A stretch of 64,000 bases of DNA from Corynebacterium sanguinis (GTDB taxonomy: Bacteria; Actinomycetota; Actinomycetes; Mycobacteriales; Mycobacteriaceae): assembly GCF_007641235.1 (NCBI RefSeq), contig NZ_CP038157.1, positions 744,001 to 808,000 on the forward strand. The letters are read 5' to 3'. Below the pieces are notes generated by a model, which saw only the letters and a list, made by a program, of their open reading frames with translations, did no database searches and was not told where the DNA came from. The position numbers and the translations under genes were made by a program. Below are positions 8,970-16,655 of the stretch, one piece after another. Positions within the stretch are counted from its first letter, which is position 1; every line of letters begins with the position of its first letter.

Positions 8970-9449
8970 CTCCACGTAGGACGCGGCGTGGCGCACCCGG
9001 TCGTCTCGCGAAGCCTCGTCCAGTTGTTTACGCACCTTCGCTGGCACCCCGGCCGCCACGCTGAAGCGGGGAATGTCCTGGCCCTCTAGCACCACCGCTC
9101 CCCCGCCAACGATGCTGCCCTCGCCGACGCGCGAGCGTGACAGCACCGTCGCGCTCATCCCGATCAGGCAGGCCGACTCGATGCGACAGGAGTGGACCAT
9201 GGCGAGGTGGCCGACCGTGACGTCCTCCTCAAGCACCGTCTCACCGCCCGTATCAACGTGGATGACGCTGCCGTCCTGAATGTTGGAGCGCGCCCCGATC
9301 CGGATCGGGCCCACGTCCCCGCGAATCACCGCCCCCGGCCACACGCTGACGTCCTCACCGATGGTGACGTCACCGATGATCGTTGCCTCCGGCGCGATGT
9401 ACGCGCTCGGGTGGATCGACGGGGTCTTCGACTCGAAGCGGTAAATCAC
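8925..9449 (-). CDS. gamma-carbonic anhydrase-like hexapeptide-repeat protein
   Basis: A 174-residue left-handed beta-helix protein with recurring [LIV]GxxxxI hexapeptides (IGDVTIGEDVSVWPGAVIRG) and the histidine-rich HLAMVHSC segment of the gamma-CA/YrdA family, whose histidines bind the metal. Most homologues are annotated as gamma carbonic anhydrases, but activity is often unproven. The start is GTG at 9449, overlapping the TGA of the HAD-like gene (GTGA), so translation is probably coupled. It is the last gene of the amn-sirtuin-HAD operon. Confidence 0.85.
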   Translation of the reverse strand: MIYRFESKTPSIHPSAYIAPEATIIGDVTIGEDVSVWPGAVIRGDVGPIRIGARSNIQDGSVIHVDTGGETVLEEDVTVGHLAMVHSCRIESACLIGMSATVLSRSRVGEGSIVGGGAVVLEGQDIPRFSVAAGVPAKVRKQLDEASRDDRVRHAASYVELGRRHREGLAEHEV

Positions 9450-10033
9450 GCCAGTGCCTTTCTTACGTCATCCGGGTCGGTGAACAGGATCGCACGCATC
9501 CCGAGCTCCGCTGCCGCCTCGACCCACTGCTCGCGGTGGTCGAAGTACACGGTCGAGGTCAGTTTCGCGCCCATCGCGTCGACCGCCACCCGGTAGGCGG
9601 CCGCGTCCGGCTTGTCCACGCCGATATCGCAGGAGAAGGTCACCGCGTCGAGCTCGCCCAACCACGGGTGGGTGCTGCGCAGGTGGGACGCGACGACGGG
9701 CGGGGCGTTGTCGACGATCCCGCACGTCCAGCCGTCGTCGACAAGCTCAAGCAGGCACTCCACCACGGCACGGCGCGGTTCCAAAAGGGTGTCCACATCC
9801 GCCGCGACGGCCTCGTGGACGTCGATGTCATCGATCCCGGCGCGCAGGGCCACCTGCTGCCACCAGCGGACATCGGAGACGTCGCCGACGTTGTAGGAGG
9901 GCCGGAGGTCTCTGTACACCGCCCAGAACCGCTCCGGGTCCAACGCACCCGCCGCCTGTTCCACCCGCGCCAGCGCGGCGGGCGTCCTGAGCTCCAACGC
10001 AACGCCGGAGAGCCCGAAAAGTAGAGCGTCCAT
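9446..10033 (-). CDS. HAD-superfamily-like protein lacking the catalytic aspartates
   Basis: A 195-residue protein with the layout of HAD-type phosphatases (cap domain near residues 15-85, motif III lysine in GVDKPDAAAY, motif IV region VYFDHREQ). The motif I DxD is not there: the N-terminus reads LLFGLSGVALE where FDLDGT is expected. The codons are clear on the DNA (GGG and TCC), so both the nucleophile and the acid/base aspartate are missing. It is probably not a hydrolase and may bind a ligand or a partner. It starts six bases after the sirtuin stop and overlaps the next gene by four bases. Confidence 0.8.
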   Translation of the reverse strand: MDALLFGLSGVALELRTPAALARVEQAAGALDPERFWAVYRDLRPSYNVGDVSDVRWWQQVALRAGIDDIDVHEAVAADVDTLLEPRRAVVECLLELVDDGWTCGIVDNAPPVVASHLRSTHPWLGELDAVTFSCDIGVDKPDAAAYRVAVDAMGAKLTSTVYFDHREQWVEAAAELGMRAILFTDPDDVRKALA

Positions 10034-10038
10034 GCCTC

Positions 10039-10974
10039 TTAAGCGTAGCCGAGGGCGTCGACAATCAGCTCGAGCGCGTCACCGACGTTTGCCCGCCACA
10101 CCACGTCGACCTTCGGGTCGGCGCGGCCCGGCCCAGCGTTGATCACGGCGACCTTCTTGCCCGCGGTAAGCGCGTCGAGTACCAACCGGTAGCCGCTCAT
10201 CACGGCCAACGAGGTGCCCATGGCGATCACCCCGGTGGAGTGCTCGAGCATCTCGGCCGCCCGCGCGCGGCGCTCACGCGGCACGTTCTCGCCGAAGTAG
10301 ACCACGTCGGGCTTGACGCGCGTCGAGCCGCACGAGCTGCACGCGATCATGCGGAAGCGCTCGACGTCGCTGTCGCGCAGCTCGACGTCGCCGTCGGGGT
10401 TGAGCATCGAGCCCGTGACGACGACCGATTCAACGTAGCCGGGGTTCGCGGCGGTCAGGCGGGCGTCGAAAAGCTCGCGCTGCTCGCGCGCGGAGCAGTC
10501 GAGGCAGACGACGCAGTCCATGTCGCCGTGCAGCGCGATGACGCGCTCACTGCCGGCCTCGACGTGCAGCCCGTCGACGTTCTGGGTGACAATGCCGCTG
10601 ATCAGCCCGGCGCGCTCCAGCTCCACCAGCGCGAAGTGGGCGCGGTTGGGGGCGGCTGCCCGCATGAAGCGGATGCCGACGAAAGCGCGGGCCCAGTAGC
10701 GGCGCACCGCTGTCGGCGAGTGCGCGAACTCCTGGTAGGTCATCGGGCGCCCCTTGGTCAGCCGCCCGCCCGGTGAGCGGTAGTCGGGGATGCCTGACTC
10801 GGTGGACATGCCCGCGCCCGTGAGCACGAGGACCTGCGAGTCGCGCAGCATGCCCACCACCCGGCTCAGGGCCTGCACCGGGTCGGTGGGCGTGACCGTT
10901 TCGGCGACGACGCGCTCAATGGAACGGATCGCGCTGCGGTGCGCCATCTGCACCGCGGGGTCGGAAAACTCCAT
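10039..10974 (-). CDS. SIR2-family NAD-dependent protein deacylase (sirtuin)
   Basis: A 311-residue sirtuin, which removes acyl groups from lysines using NAD. It shows the NAD-binding GAGMSTESGIPDYRSPGG, the TQNVDGLH motif, the catalytic histidine in ALHGDMDCVVC, and two zinc CxxC pairs (CVVCLDC and CSSCG). The ATG at 10974 shares its A with the TAA stop of amn (TAATG), which fixes the start; the frame runs open far upstream, but that part is the shadow of amn. Coupling to AMP nucleosidase suggests a joint role in adenine-nucleotide/NAD balance (inference). Confidence 0.9.
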   Translation of the reverse strand: MEFSDPAVQMAHRSAIRSIERVVAETVTPTDPVQALSRVVGMLRDSQVLVLTGAGMSTESGIPDYRSPGGRLTKGRPMTYQEFAHSPTAVRRYWARAFVGIRFMRAAAPNRAHFALVELERAGLISGIVTQNVDGLHVEAGSERVIALHGDMDCVVCLDCSAREQRELFDARLTAANPGYVESVVVTGSMLNPDGDVELRDSDVERFRMIACSSCGSTRVKPDVVYFGENVPRERRARAAEMLEHSTGVIAMGTSLAVMSGYRLVLDALTAGKKVAVINAGPGRADPKVDVVWRANVGDALELIVDALGYA

Positions 10975-12365
10975 TAGCGAAACGGCACTTCGCCGATCGT
11001 GCGGCGCAGCTTGCGCGTGCGCAGGCGCTCGGGGTTCTTCGCCAGCTTCTCCATCGCCTTGACCGCGCACATCACATGCGCCTCCTTCGAGTTGGAGTAG
11101 AAGGCCTGGGCGGCGGCCGGCAACTTGGGCACGGCGTGCAGCGGCAGGTCCGACACCGCGAGCAGGGTGCCATACGGAACGCGGTAGCGGTAGCCGTTGG
11201 CGGCGATGGTGCACGATTCCATGTCCACGGCGGCCGCGGTGGAGCCGCGCAGCCAGTTCCACAGCTCCTGCGGCGACTTCCACTCCCAGTTGCGGTCCCC
11301 GGTGGACAGCACGGTGCCGGTGCGCATCAGCGAGGGGTCCTCGCCGTAGATCCTCTCCACGGTCTTTTCCAGGGTGCGCTGGATCTCGGGGACGGCGGGA
11401 ATGGGCTGGTCGCGGCGGATGTGGGCGTCGAGAAGGTTGTCGTGGCGCTCGTAGGCGTTGCCCAGAATCAGGTCCCCGATGCGCATCCGCCCGTCCATGC
11501 CGGCGCAGTGGCCGATCATGATCCACGCCTCCGGGCGCAGCACGGCGAGGCAGTCGGTGATCGTCTTCGCGTTCGACGGCCCGACCCCGATGTTGATCAT
11601 GGTGATACCGTCGCCGTCCTCGGTGACCAGGTCGTAGCGCGGCATTTGGCGCGGAGAGCCGAGGTCCACGTCGCCGGGGTTCTCCCCCGGCTCCACCTCG
11701 CCCGAGGGCAGCACCAGGCGGGTGTAGCGGGAATCGGGCTTTTCCATCGCGCGCAGCCCGAACGCGACGAACTCGCGGGTGTGCATGGCGTAGTTGGTAA
11801 ACAGAATGTAGCGCTGCACCGTATCTACCGGGATGCCCGTGTAGTGCTCGATGCGCGCGCACGCGATGTCGAAGCGTTGCGGCCCGAAGTGGAACAGCGG
11901 TTTCTCCGCGCCGTGGAAAGAGTCCCACTCGCCGTCGATGATGCCGTCGTGGACGTCGTCAAGCGTGGGGCGCGGGACGGAATCGGCGTAGGAGGCGCGC
12001 ACCTCGCTCAAGCCCTTGATGCCGCGGATGTACTCCGGTGGGATGCGGGTATCCGAGTAGCCGACGCGGATCTCGCAGGGGTAGTTGGAGCACAGGGCGC
12101 GCAGCTGGTTGGTCAGGTAGGAGGCCATCAGGTCTGGGCGCGACAGCGTTGCGCTGTACGTTCCCGCCTCGTCGACGTAGCCAAACGGCTCGCGGCGATC
12201 CACCGGGACCCACTGCGTGACCTCAACGGCGATCTTCGGGTACCGCACGGCGTCGTAGCCCGAGTAATCGCCCGATGCGATGACCTCGCGCGCGAGATCG
12301 CACGACGCTTCATAGAGCTCGATTAGCTTCTCGACGCTCTCTTCAACGCTTTCGACCCTCTCCAT
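10974..12365 (-). CDS. amn: AMP nucleosidase
   Basis: Cleaves AMP to adenine and ribose 5-phosphate. The 463-residue protein matches the family along its length: the N-terminal Amn domain (DAVRYPKIAVEV; QLRALCSNYPCEIRVGYS) and a C-terminal nucleoside-phosphorylase fold with INIGVGPSNAKTITDCLAVL and AVDMESCTIAANGYR, where the M-E pair contacts ribose. A TTG at 12383 is in frame, but ATG 12365 is preferred. It is the first gene of a four-gene minus-strand operon and is divergent from the App1-type gene. Confidence 0.92.
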   Translation of the reverse strand: MERVESVEESVEKLIELYEASCDLAREVIASGDYSGYDAVRYPKIAVEVTQWVPVDRREPFGYVDEAGTYSATLSRPDLMASYLTNQLRALCSNYPCEIRVGYSDTRIPPEYIRGIKGLSEVRASYADSVPRPTLDDVHDGIIDGEWDSFHGAEKPLFHFGPQRFDIACARIEHYTGIPVDTVQRYILFTNYAMHTREFVAFGLRAMEKPDSRYTRLVLPSGEVEPGENPGDVDLGSPRQMPRYDLVTEDGDGITMINIGVGPSNAKTITDCLAVLRPEAWIMIGHCAGMDGRMRIGDLILGNAYERHDNLLDAHIRRDQPIPAVPEIQRTLEKTVERIYGEDPSLMRTGTVLSTGDRNWEWKSPQELWNWLRGSTAAAVDMESCTIAANGYRYRVPYGTLLAVSDLPLHAVPKLPAAAQAFYSNSKEAHVMCAVKAMEKLAKNPERLRTRKLRRTIGEVPFR

Positions 12366-12422
12366 GGGCGCCAGCGTACTCAAAACCCGCGCTGTGGACC
12401 CTCCCCAGTATTCTTGGTGCTC

Positions 12423-13430
12423 ATGGGTTTAGCGGATGTTGTGTGGTCAGCTGAAAGGCGCCTGGTGCGTTCCCAGGTGCGTCGTCACGCGCGCGCGGGT
12501 TGGCAACCGCGCGCCACGGGGTTTACGGGCTACGGCAGCCCAGAGCGCGCACGCGTGGTGGGCAGGGTGCTGATGCACAATCCCGCAGACAGCCACGAAC
12601 ACAGCACGGTGCAGCGCGGCTGGCGGCAGTTTGTTACTACCCCGGTGCCCGACGCCCCCGTCACGGTCGAGCTTGGCAGCCAGCGTATCGACGCCCGCAC
12701 CAACGACGAGGGTTACTTCGAGGTTCTCATCCTCGGCCACGGGCTAGAACCCGGCTGGCACGACGCCACGGTCAGCGTCGCCCTCGGCGAGAGCCACGAG
12801 GCCGCACCGGTGCACATCATTTCCGACGAGGTCACCCGCGCGATCATTTCCGATGTAGATGACACCATCATGGTCACGATGCTGCCACGCGCGGCGCTCG
12901 CGGCGTGGAACTCATGGGTGAAAAAGACCAACACCCGCCAGCCCGTGCCCGGCATGGCGCAGTTTTTCGAGGCGCTGCGCGAGTCGTCGGAGCCAGTGTT
13001 TTACCTCTCCACGGGTGCGTGGAACACCTACGACACCCTGGTGGACTTCATCGACCGCCACAGTCTTCCGCGGGGCCCGCTCCTGCTGACGGATTGGGGA
13101 CCGACCCAGACCGGCCTGTTCCGCTCGGGCCCGGAACACAAGCGCGTCCAGCTGCGCAACCTGATCATCGATTTCCCCAACATCACCTGGACGTTGGTGG
13201 GCGACGACGGCCAGCACGACCCGATGATCTACTCCGATGTCGTCTTCGAGCACCCCGACAAGGTGGAGCTGGTGGCGATCCGCGAGCTCTCGCCCTCGGA
13301 GCACATACTTGCCCACGGCAGCACCACCACCATCCAGCAGCCCGGCAATTACCAAGGCACGCCCTCGATTTCCGGCACCGATGGCTACGCGCTCGTATCT
13401 GAGTGGGACAAACTGCGCAGCACGGTTTAG
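12423..13430 (+). CDS. App1-like phosphatidate phosphatase domain protein (DUF2183)
   Basis: A 335-residue protein. The central part holds the HAD-type DxDxT motif (D144-V-D146-D-T148), then FYLSTGAWN, and later TWTLVGDDGQHDP, all diagnostic of the App1 catalytic domain. In yeast App1 this domain dephosphorylates phosphatidate. Residues 1-130 look like a beta-sandwich extension. The best start is the ATG at 12423; TTG 12414 and GTG 12417 lie just upstream. The stop is ten bases before the next gene, suggesting co-transcription with the lipoprotein. Confidence 0.85.
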   Translation: MGLADVVWSAERRLVRSQVRRHARAGWQPRATGFTGYGSPERARVVGRVLMHNPADSHEHSTVQRGWRQFVTTPVPDAPVTVELGSQRIDARTNDEGYFEVLILGHGLEPGWHDATVSVALGESHEAAPVHIISDEVTRAIISDVDDTIMVTMLPRAALAAWNSWVKKTNTRQPVPGMAQFFEALRESSEPVFYLSTGAWNTYDTLVDFIDRHSLPRGPLLLTDWGPTQTGLFRSGPEHKRVQLRNLIIDFPNITWTLVGDDGQHDPMIYSDVVFEHPDKVELVAIRELSPSEHILAHGSTTTIQQPGNYQGTPSISGTDGYALVSEWDKLRSTV

Positions 13431-13440
13431 GATTTTCGCC

Positions 13441-14253
13441 GTGATAACGCGCGCGGCGCTTCGGGTGAGCCCGCTTCTTCTACTGGTGTTCGCCACTGGC
13501 TGCACCCCGGCGGCGGTGCCCGCCCCTACCCCCGCCTACGCTACGGCCGCTACCCCCGAGGTGTTGGACGTCACCGGCACCCTGCGCGCCCTGCGCGACG
13601 ACATTGATGCCATCGAGGAGGAAACGGGCACAGAGCTGGGCATTTCGCTTTACAACGGCCACGTCAACGGCTACACCGGCACCGTCGCTACCCTCCCGTC
13701 GTGGTCCACAGTTAAAGTGCCTATCGCGTTGGCCGCCCAGGAACACTGCGACGTCAGCGACGAGGCTTTGCACACCTTGATCAAGGCCGCGATTGAGTGG
13801 TCGGACAACGACTCTGCAAGCACGCTCCTGGACTGCGTGGGCACGGAGCACGTCGAAGAGGAGGTCGCCGAGGCCGGTGCCTCCATCAATGCGAATGCCG
13901 CGTTTGGCCGCTCCGAGTGGCCGTTGGCCTCAGCGGCGCGCTACGGCTGGTACCTGTCCACCCGCGACGAAGACAACGAGGTAATCGTCGCGATGTACAA
14001 CGTGGTCGACGAGCAGCAGTGGGGTCTTGGCGCGTTCGACAACGCGGCGTTTAAGGGCGGCTGGAGCGGTGACCGGCGAGACGGGTCGTGGCATTCGCGC
14101 CAGTTCGGTTTCGTGCCTGTCGACGACACCGCGCTCGGCGTCGCCATCGCCGCGCGCTCACCGGACGGTTCCGACACCGACACCATCGAGGCGCTGGACC
14201 AGCTCACGGCCGCTTTGGCCAAACAGCTGGGGGTAGAGATTCACCCCCGATAG
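13441..14253 (+). CDS. beta-lactamase-like serine hydrolase lipoprotein
   Basis: A 270-residue exported lipoprotein. The signal peptide ends in the lipobox FATGC with C21. The mature part has the active-site motifs of class A beta-lactamase-like enzymes: S89-T-V-K92 (SxxK), S121-D-N123 (SDN) and K205-G-G207 where class A enzymes have KTG. The glutamate of the omega loop cannot be assigned. It could be a beta-lactamase, a D,D-peptidase-like enzyme or a degenerate relative; resistance should not be assumed. It starts with GTG and follows the App1-type gene by ten bases. Confidence 0.8.
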   Translation: MITRAALRVSPLLLLVFATGCTPAAVPAPTPAYATAATPEVLDVTGTLRALRDDIDAIEEETGTELGISLYNGHVNGYTGTVATLPSWSTVKVPIALAAQEHCDVSDEALHTLIKAAIEWSDNDSASTLLDCVGTEHVEEEVAEAGASINANAAFGRSEWPLASAARYGWYLSTRDEDNEVIVAMYNVVDEQQWGLGAFDNAAFKGGWSGDRRDGSWHSRQFGFVPVDDTALGVAIAARSPDGSDTDTIEALDQLTAALAKQLGVEIHPR

Positions 14254-14423
14254 CTCCCCCGGGACGAAAGTGTGACAGGCTTAAGCGCAGTCGCAATTTA
14301 TTGTACAGTGCTGAACCCTAGATTCACGTGCTCGCAAGGATTTAACAGTCGTTTTCGACTCGCAGTGGCAGTGAATCATGTTGCCACTCGTAGCATCACC
14401 AGAAGAAACTTGAAGGTAAAAAT

Positions 14424-14627
14424 ATGGCACAGGGTACTGTGAAATGGTTCAACGGCGACAAGGGCTTCGGCTTCATCGCTCCCAACGACGGCTCCGCGGA
14501 CGTGTTCGTCCACTTCTCCGAGATCCAGGGCAGCGGCTACCGCAACCTTGAGGAGAACCAGCAGGTCGAGTACGTGGTCGGCGAGGGCGCCAAGGGCCCT
14601 CAGGCCCAGCAGGTCGTAGCCCTCTAA
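14424..14627 (+). CDS. cspA: cold-shock protein
   Basis: A 67-residue single cold-shock domain that binds single-stranded RNA and DNA. Both RNP motifs are intact: KGFGFI (RNP1) and VFVHF (RNP2). The 170-base gap upstream leaves room for the long 5' leader usual for csp genes. A strong terminator follows at 14641-14678. Codon use is highly biased, as expected for an abundant protein. Confidence 0.96.
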   Translation: MAQGTVKWFNGDKGFGFIAPNDGSADVFVHFSEIQGSGYRNLEENQQVEYVVGEGAKGPQAQQVVAL

Positions 14628-14640
14628 GAGCTCACGAACC

Positions 14641-14678
14641 ACCGCCGCACCTTTTGAAAAAGGGGTGCGGCGGTTTTT
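14641..14678 (+). terminator. rho-independent terminator after cspA
   Basis: An 11-base-pair perfect stem (ACCGCCGCACC / GGTGCGGCGGT) with a 12-base A/T-rich loop, followed by TTTTT. It starts 14 bases after the cspA stop and separates it from the convergent bsaP gene. Confidence 0.92.
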
Positions 14679-14683
14679 GCGTG

Positions 14684-14887
14684 TTAGCGCTGCAGCCACT
14701 CCGAGCGGAACAACCCGTGGCGCGAGCACGTTGCTTCCCAGCCGACGGGGTTGAGCTTGACCACCATGCGGCGCTGGCACAGCGGGCAGATGCGCGGCAC
14801 GTCCCAGTCGCGTCCCTGTGGGTGGGTGAAGTGCGCCGCGCCGGACAGGATGGCGTCGGCAAGCTCGGTGCTCTCGGGCGCTCGCAC
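14684..14887 (-). CDS. bsaP: biotin synthase auxiliary protein BsaP
   Basis: A 67-residue protein with CPLC near residue 36 and a later CSRHG, a cysteine/histidine set for an iron-sulfur cluster. Proteins of this size placed immediately after bioB in Actinobacteria are the BsaP family, shown in mycobacteria to be needed for biotin synthase activity. It starts with GTG one base after the bioB stop, so the two are translated together. The name rests on size, cysteine pattern and context. Confidence 0.8.
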   Translation of the reverse strand: MRAPESTELADAILSGAAHFTHPQGRDWDVPRICPLCQRRMVVKLNPVGWEATCSRHGLFRSEWLQR

Positions 14888-14888
14888 G

Positions 14889-15902
14889 CTAGAGGGCCTT
14901 GATGGTGTCGTAGACCGCGGGGATACCGAGGCTGGTCACGCGGTCCACGGCGTCACGGTCGGCCTCGATTGGCCGGCCGGCGGTGGTGAGGTAGTTGCCG
15001 CCGATAATCGCGTTGGCGCCTCCGAGCAGGCCTTTCTCGGTGCCGTCGTCGCCGAGCGCGAGCTCAGTGCCGCCGGCGAAGCGCAGCTGCGCGGTGGGCA
15101 TGGCAAGCCGGAACGCGGCGACCGCGCGCAGCGCCTCGCCCTGAGGCACCAAGGGGCGGTCGGCGAAGGGGGTGCCGGGGCGGGGGTCGAGGAAGTTCAT
15201 CGGCACCTCGTGGGGTGTAACCTCGGCGAGCTGGGCGGCGAACTCCGCGCGCTGCTCGAGCGTCTCGCCGAGGCCGATGATGCCGCCGCAGCAGACCTCC
15301 ATGCCCTCGGCGCGGACGAACTCGAGGGTGTTTTTGCGCTCGTCCCAGGTGTGGGTGGTGACCACGTTGGGGAAGAAGGAACGCGCCGTTTCGAAGTTGT
15401 GGTTGTAGCGGCTCACCCCCATCTCGCGCAGCTGGCGGGCCTGGTCGCGGCTCAGGATGCCCAGGGAGGCGGAAATGGAGATGTCTACCTCTGCGTTGAT
15501 CGCCGCGATAGCGTCTTTGACCTGGTCGAGGAGGCGCTCCGTGGGGCCCTTCACCGCCGCGACAATGCAGAACTCGCTCGCGCCCATCTTGGCGGACTGG
15601 CGCGCGCCCTCGACAAGTTCTTCGATGTTGAGCCTCACCGCGCGCACGGGAGATTCGAACAAGCCGGACTGGGAGCAGAAGTGACAGTCCTCGGGGCAGC
15701 CGCCGGTTTTGAGCGAGATGATGCCTTCCAAGCTGACCTCGACACCGCAGTGCTTGATGCGCACCTCGTGGGCGAGCTCGAGGAGCTCGGTGAGGTGCTC
15801 GTCGTCAATGCTTAAGACCTCGAGGATTTCGGCCTCGCTAAGGCTCTCGCCGCGCTCGAGGACTTTCGTGCGTGCGGTGTCGAGGGTGCTGGGTGCGCTC
15901 AT
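14889..15902 (-). CDS. bioB: biotin synthase
   Basis: Radical-SAM enzyme that inserts sulfur into dethiobiotin. The 337-residue protein has the cluster motif [11 protein letters not shown] (CxxxCxxC) near residue 61, the YNHNFETA and RPGTPFAD motifs, and conserved arginine and asparagine residues binding the second cluster. An in-frame ATG lies at 15950, but the ATG at 15902 is preferred: the upstream one would precede the -10 element TATAGT (15933-15938), and a GGAG ribosome site sits seven bases before 15902, inside the second operator palindrome. The operon continues into bsaP. Confidence 0.95.
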   Translation of the reverse strand: MSAPSTLDTARTKVLERGESLSEAEILEVLSIDDEHLTELLELAHEVRIKHCGVEVSLEGIISLKTGGCPEDCHFCSQSGLFESPVRAVRLNIEELVEGARQSAKMGASEFCIVAAVKGPTERLLDQVKDAIAAINAEVDISISASLGILSRDQARQLREMGVSRYNHNFETARSFFPNVVTTHTWDERKNTLEFVRAEGMEVCCGGIIGLGETLEQRAEFAAQLAEVTPHEVPMNFLDPRPGTPFADRPLVPQGEALRAVAAFRLAMPTAQLRFAGGTELALGDDGTEKGLLGGANAIIGGNYLTTAGRPIEADRDAVDRVTSLGIPAVYDTIKAL

Positions 15903-15904
15903 GG

Positions 15905-15919
15905 TTGAACTCCGTTCAA
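15905..15919. promoter_or_regulatory. BioQ-type operator over the bioB ribosome site
   Basis: TTGAAC-TCC-GTTCAA is a perfect inverted repeat that contains the corynebacterial BioQ half-site TGAAC with three-base spacing. It lies three bases from the bioB start codon and covers its GGAG sequence, so a bound repressor would block early elongation or translation. Confidence 0.65.
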
Positions 15920-15949
15920 TTAGGTTGGCAACACTATATCCCAAACTCA

Positions 15950-15964
15950 TTAAACGGTGTTCAA
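15950..15964. promoter_or_regulatory. second BioQ-type operator upstream of bioB
   Basis: TTAAAC-GGT-GTTCAA has the same half-sites and spacing as the site at 15905-15919 with one mismatch. It lies upstream of the -10 element TATAGT (15933-15938), near the -35 position. Two boxes flanking one promoter suggest biotin-responsive repression by a BioQ regulator. BioQ need not be the TetR gene next door. Confidence 0.6.
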
Positions 15965-15971
15965 GAATCGG

Positions 15972-16547
15972 CTACGGAGTGCCGTAATCCAAGGCACTGA
16001 GCGTATCGCGAACCATCGCTAAGTCCCTGCGCACGTCCTCCAGGCTCTTCTGGTCGCGCACCGCCGCGGTGAGGCGCTCGACGACGCCACTGGCCACGAA
16101 CTCCGCCGTGCAGCGGATGTGCTCGTCAGGCTTCTGGTGGCCCGTCTCATTCAACCGCTGCGCAATCTCGCTTTCCATGATCGGCCACATGCGCTGCACG
16201 GCGAGCGAATGGACCTGCCAGTGGATCGGGCCGTCGCATAGGTTGCGCAACGAATCGCCGTAGGAGCGCGCGGTCTGATTCAGGGCTTCCACGATCTTTT
16301 GCAGCAGCTTCGTCTCATTCGACGCGGTGTAGGTCCACTCGAGGGCCGGCTCGATCATCTTCTCCGCCGCCGCGAACAAAAGTGCGTCGCGGTCGGCAAA
16401 GTGCTCGTAGAACACCTGTCGGCTCAGGTTGCCGGTCTTGACAATCTGAGACACCGACAGCGTCTCCGCGCGGTGCGTCTTCAGCAAAACGATCGTTGCC
16501 TGAATCAGCGTCGCGCGGGTGCGCACTGCTCGCGGATCGGTGCTCAT
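15972..16547 (-). CDS. TetR-family transcriptional regulator
   Basis: A 191-residue protein with an N-terminal TetR helix-turn-helix (RTRATLIQATIVLLKTHRAE, then a segment ending SRQVFYEHFADRDALL). The ATG at 16547 fits the usual distance to the HTH; the frame stays open far upstream only as the shadow of the M20 peptidase gene. It lies just upstream of bioB on the same strand and is divergent from the M20 gene across 108 bases. It could control either gene; the nearby boxes match published BioQ sites, but I cannot show that this protein is BioQ. Confidence 0.88.
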   Translation of the reverse strand: MSTDPRAVRTRATLIQATIVLLKTHRAETLSVSQIVKTGNLSRQVFYEHFADRDALLFAAAEKMIEPALEWTYTASNETKLLQKIVEALNQTARSYGDSLRNLCDGPIHWQVHSLAVQRMWPIMESEIAQRLNETGHQKPDEHIRCTAEFVASGVVERLTAAVRDQKSLEDVRRDLAMVRDTLSALDYGTP

Positions 16548-16655
16548 TTCGCGTCTCGCCACGTTCCTACCTTCCAGTTGCTCGTAATCAACGATTTTAA
16601 ATGCACCGTTACGCATATAAAGAATCCGCCACCCATCGAAACTACACTCGTTGCA

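Noticed and set aside
10975..11928. N-terminal extension of the sirtuin frame by more than 300 codons
   Set aside because: The extension lies within amn in another frame and is Arg-rich noise. The sirtuin start is fixed by the TAATG junction at 10974.
11076..12326. 416-codon plus-strand open frame over amn
   Set aside because: Antisense shadow of the AMP nucleosidase; no ribosome site, no recognisable motif.
13441..14253. Calling the lipoprotein a resistance beta-lactamase
   Set aside because: SxxK, SDN and a KGG box are present, but the omega-loop glutamate is not identifiable and KTG is altered, so antibiotic hydrolysis cannot be supported from sequence.
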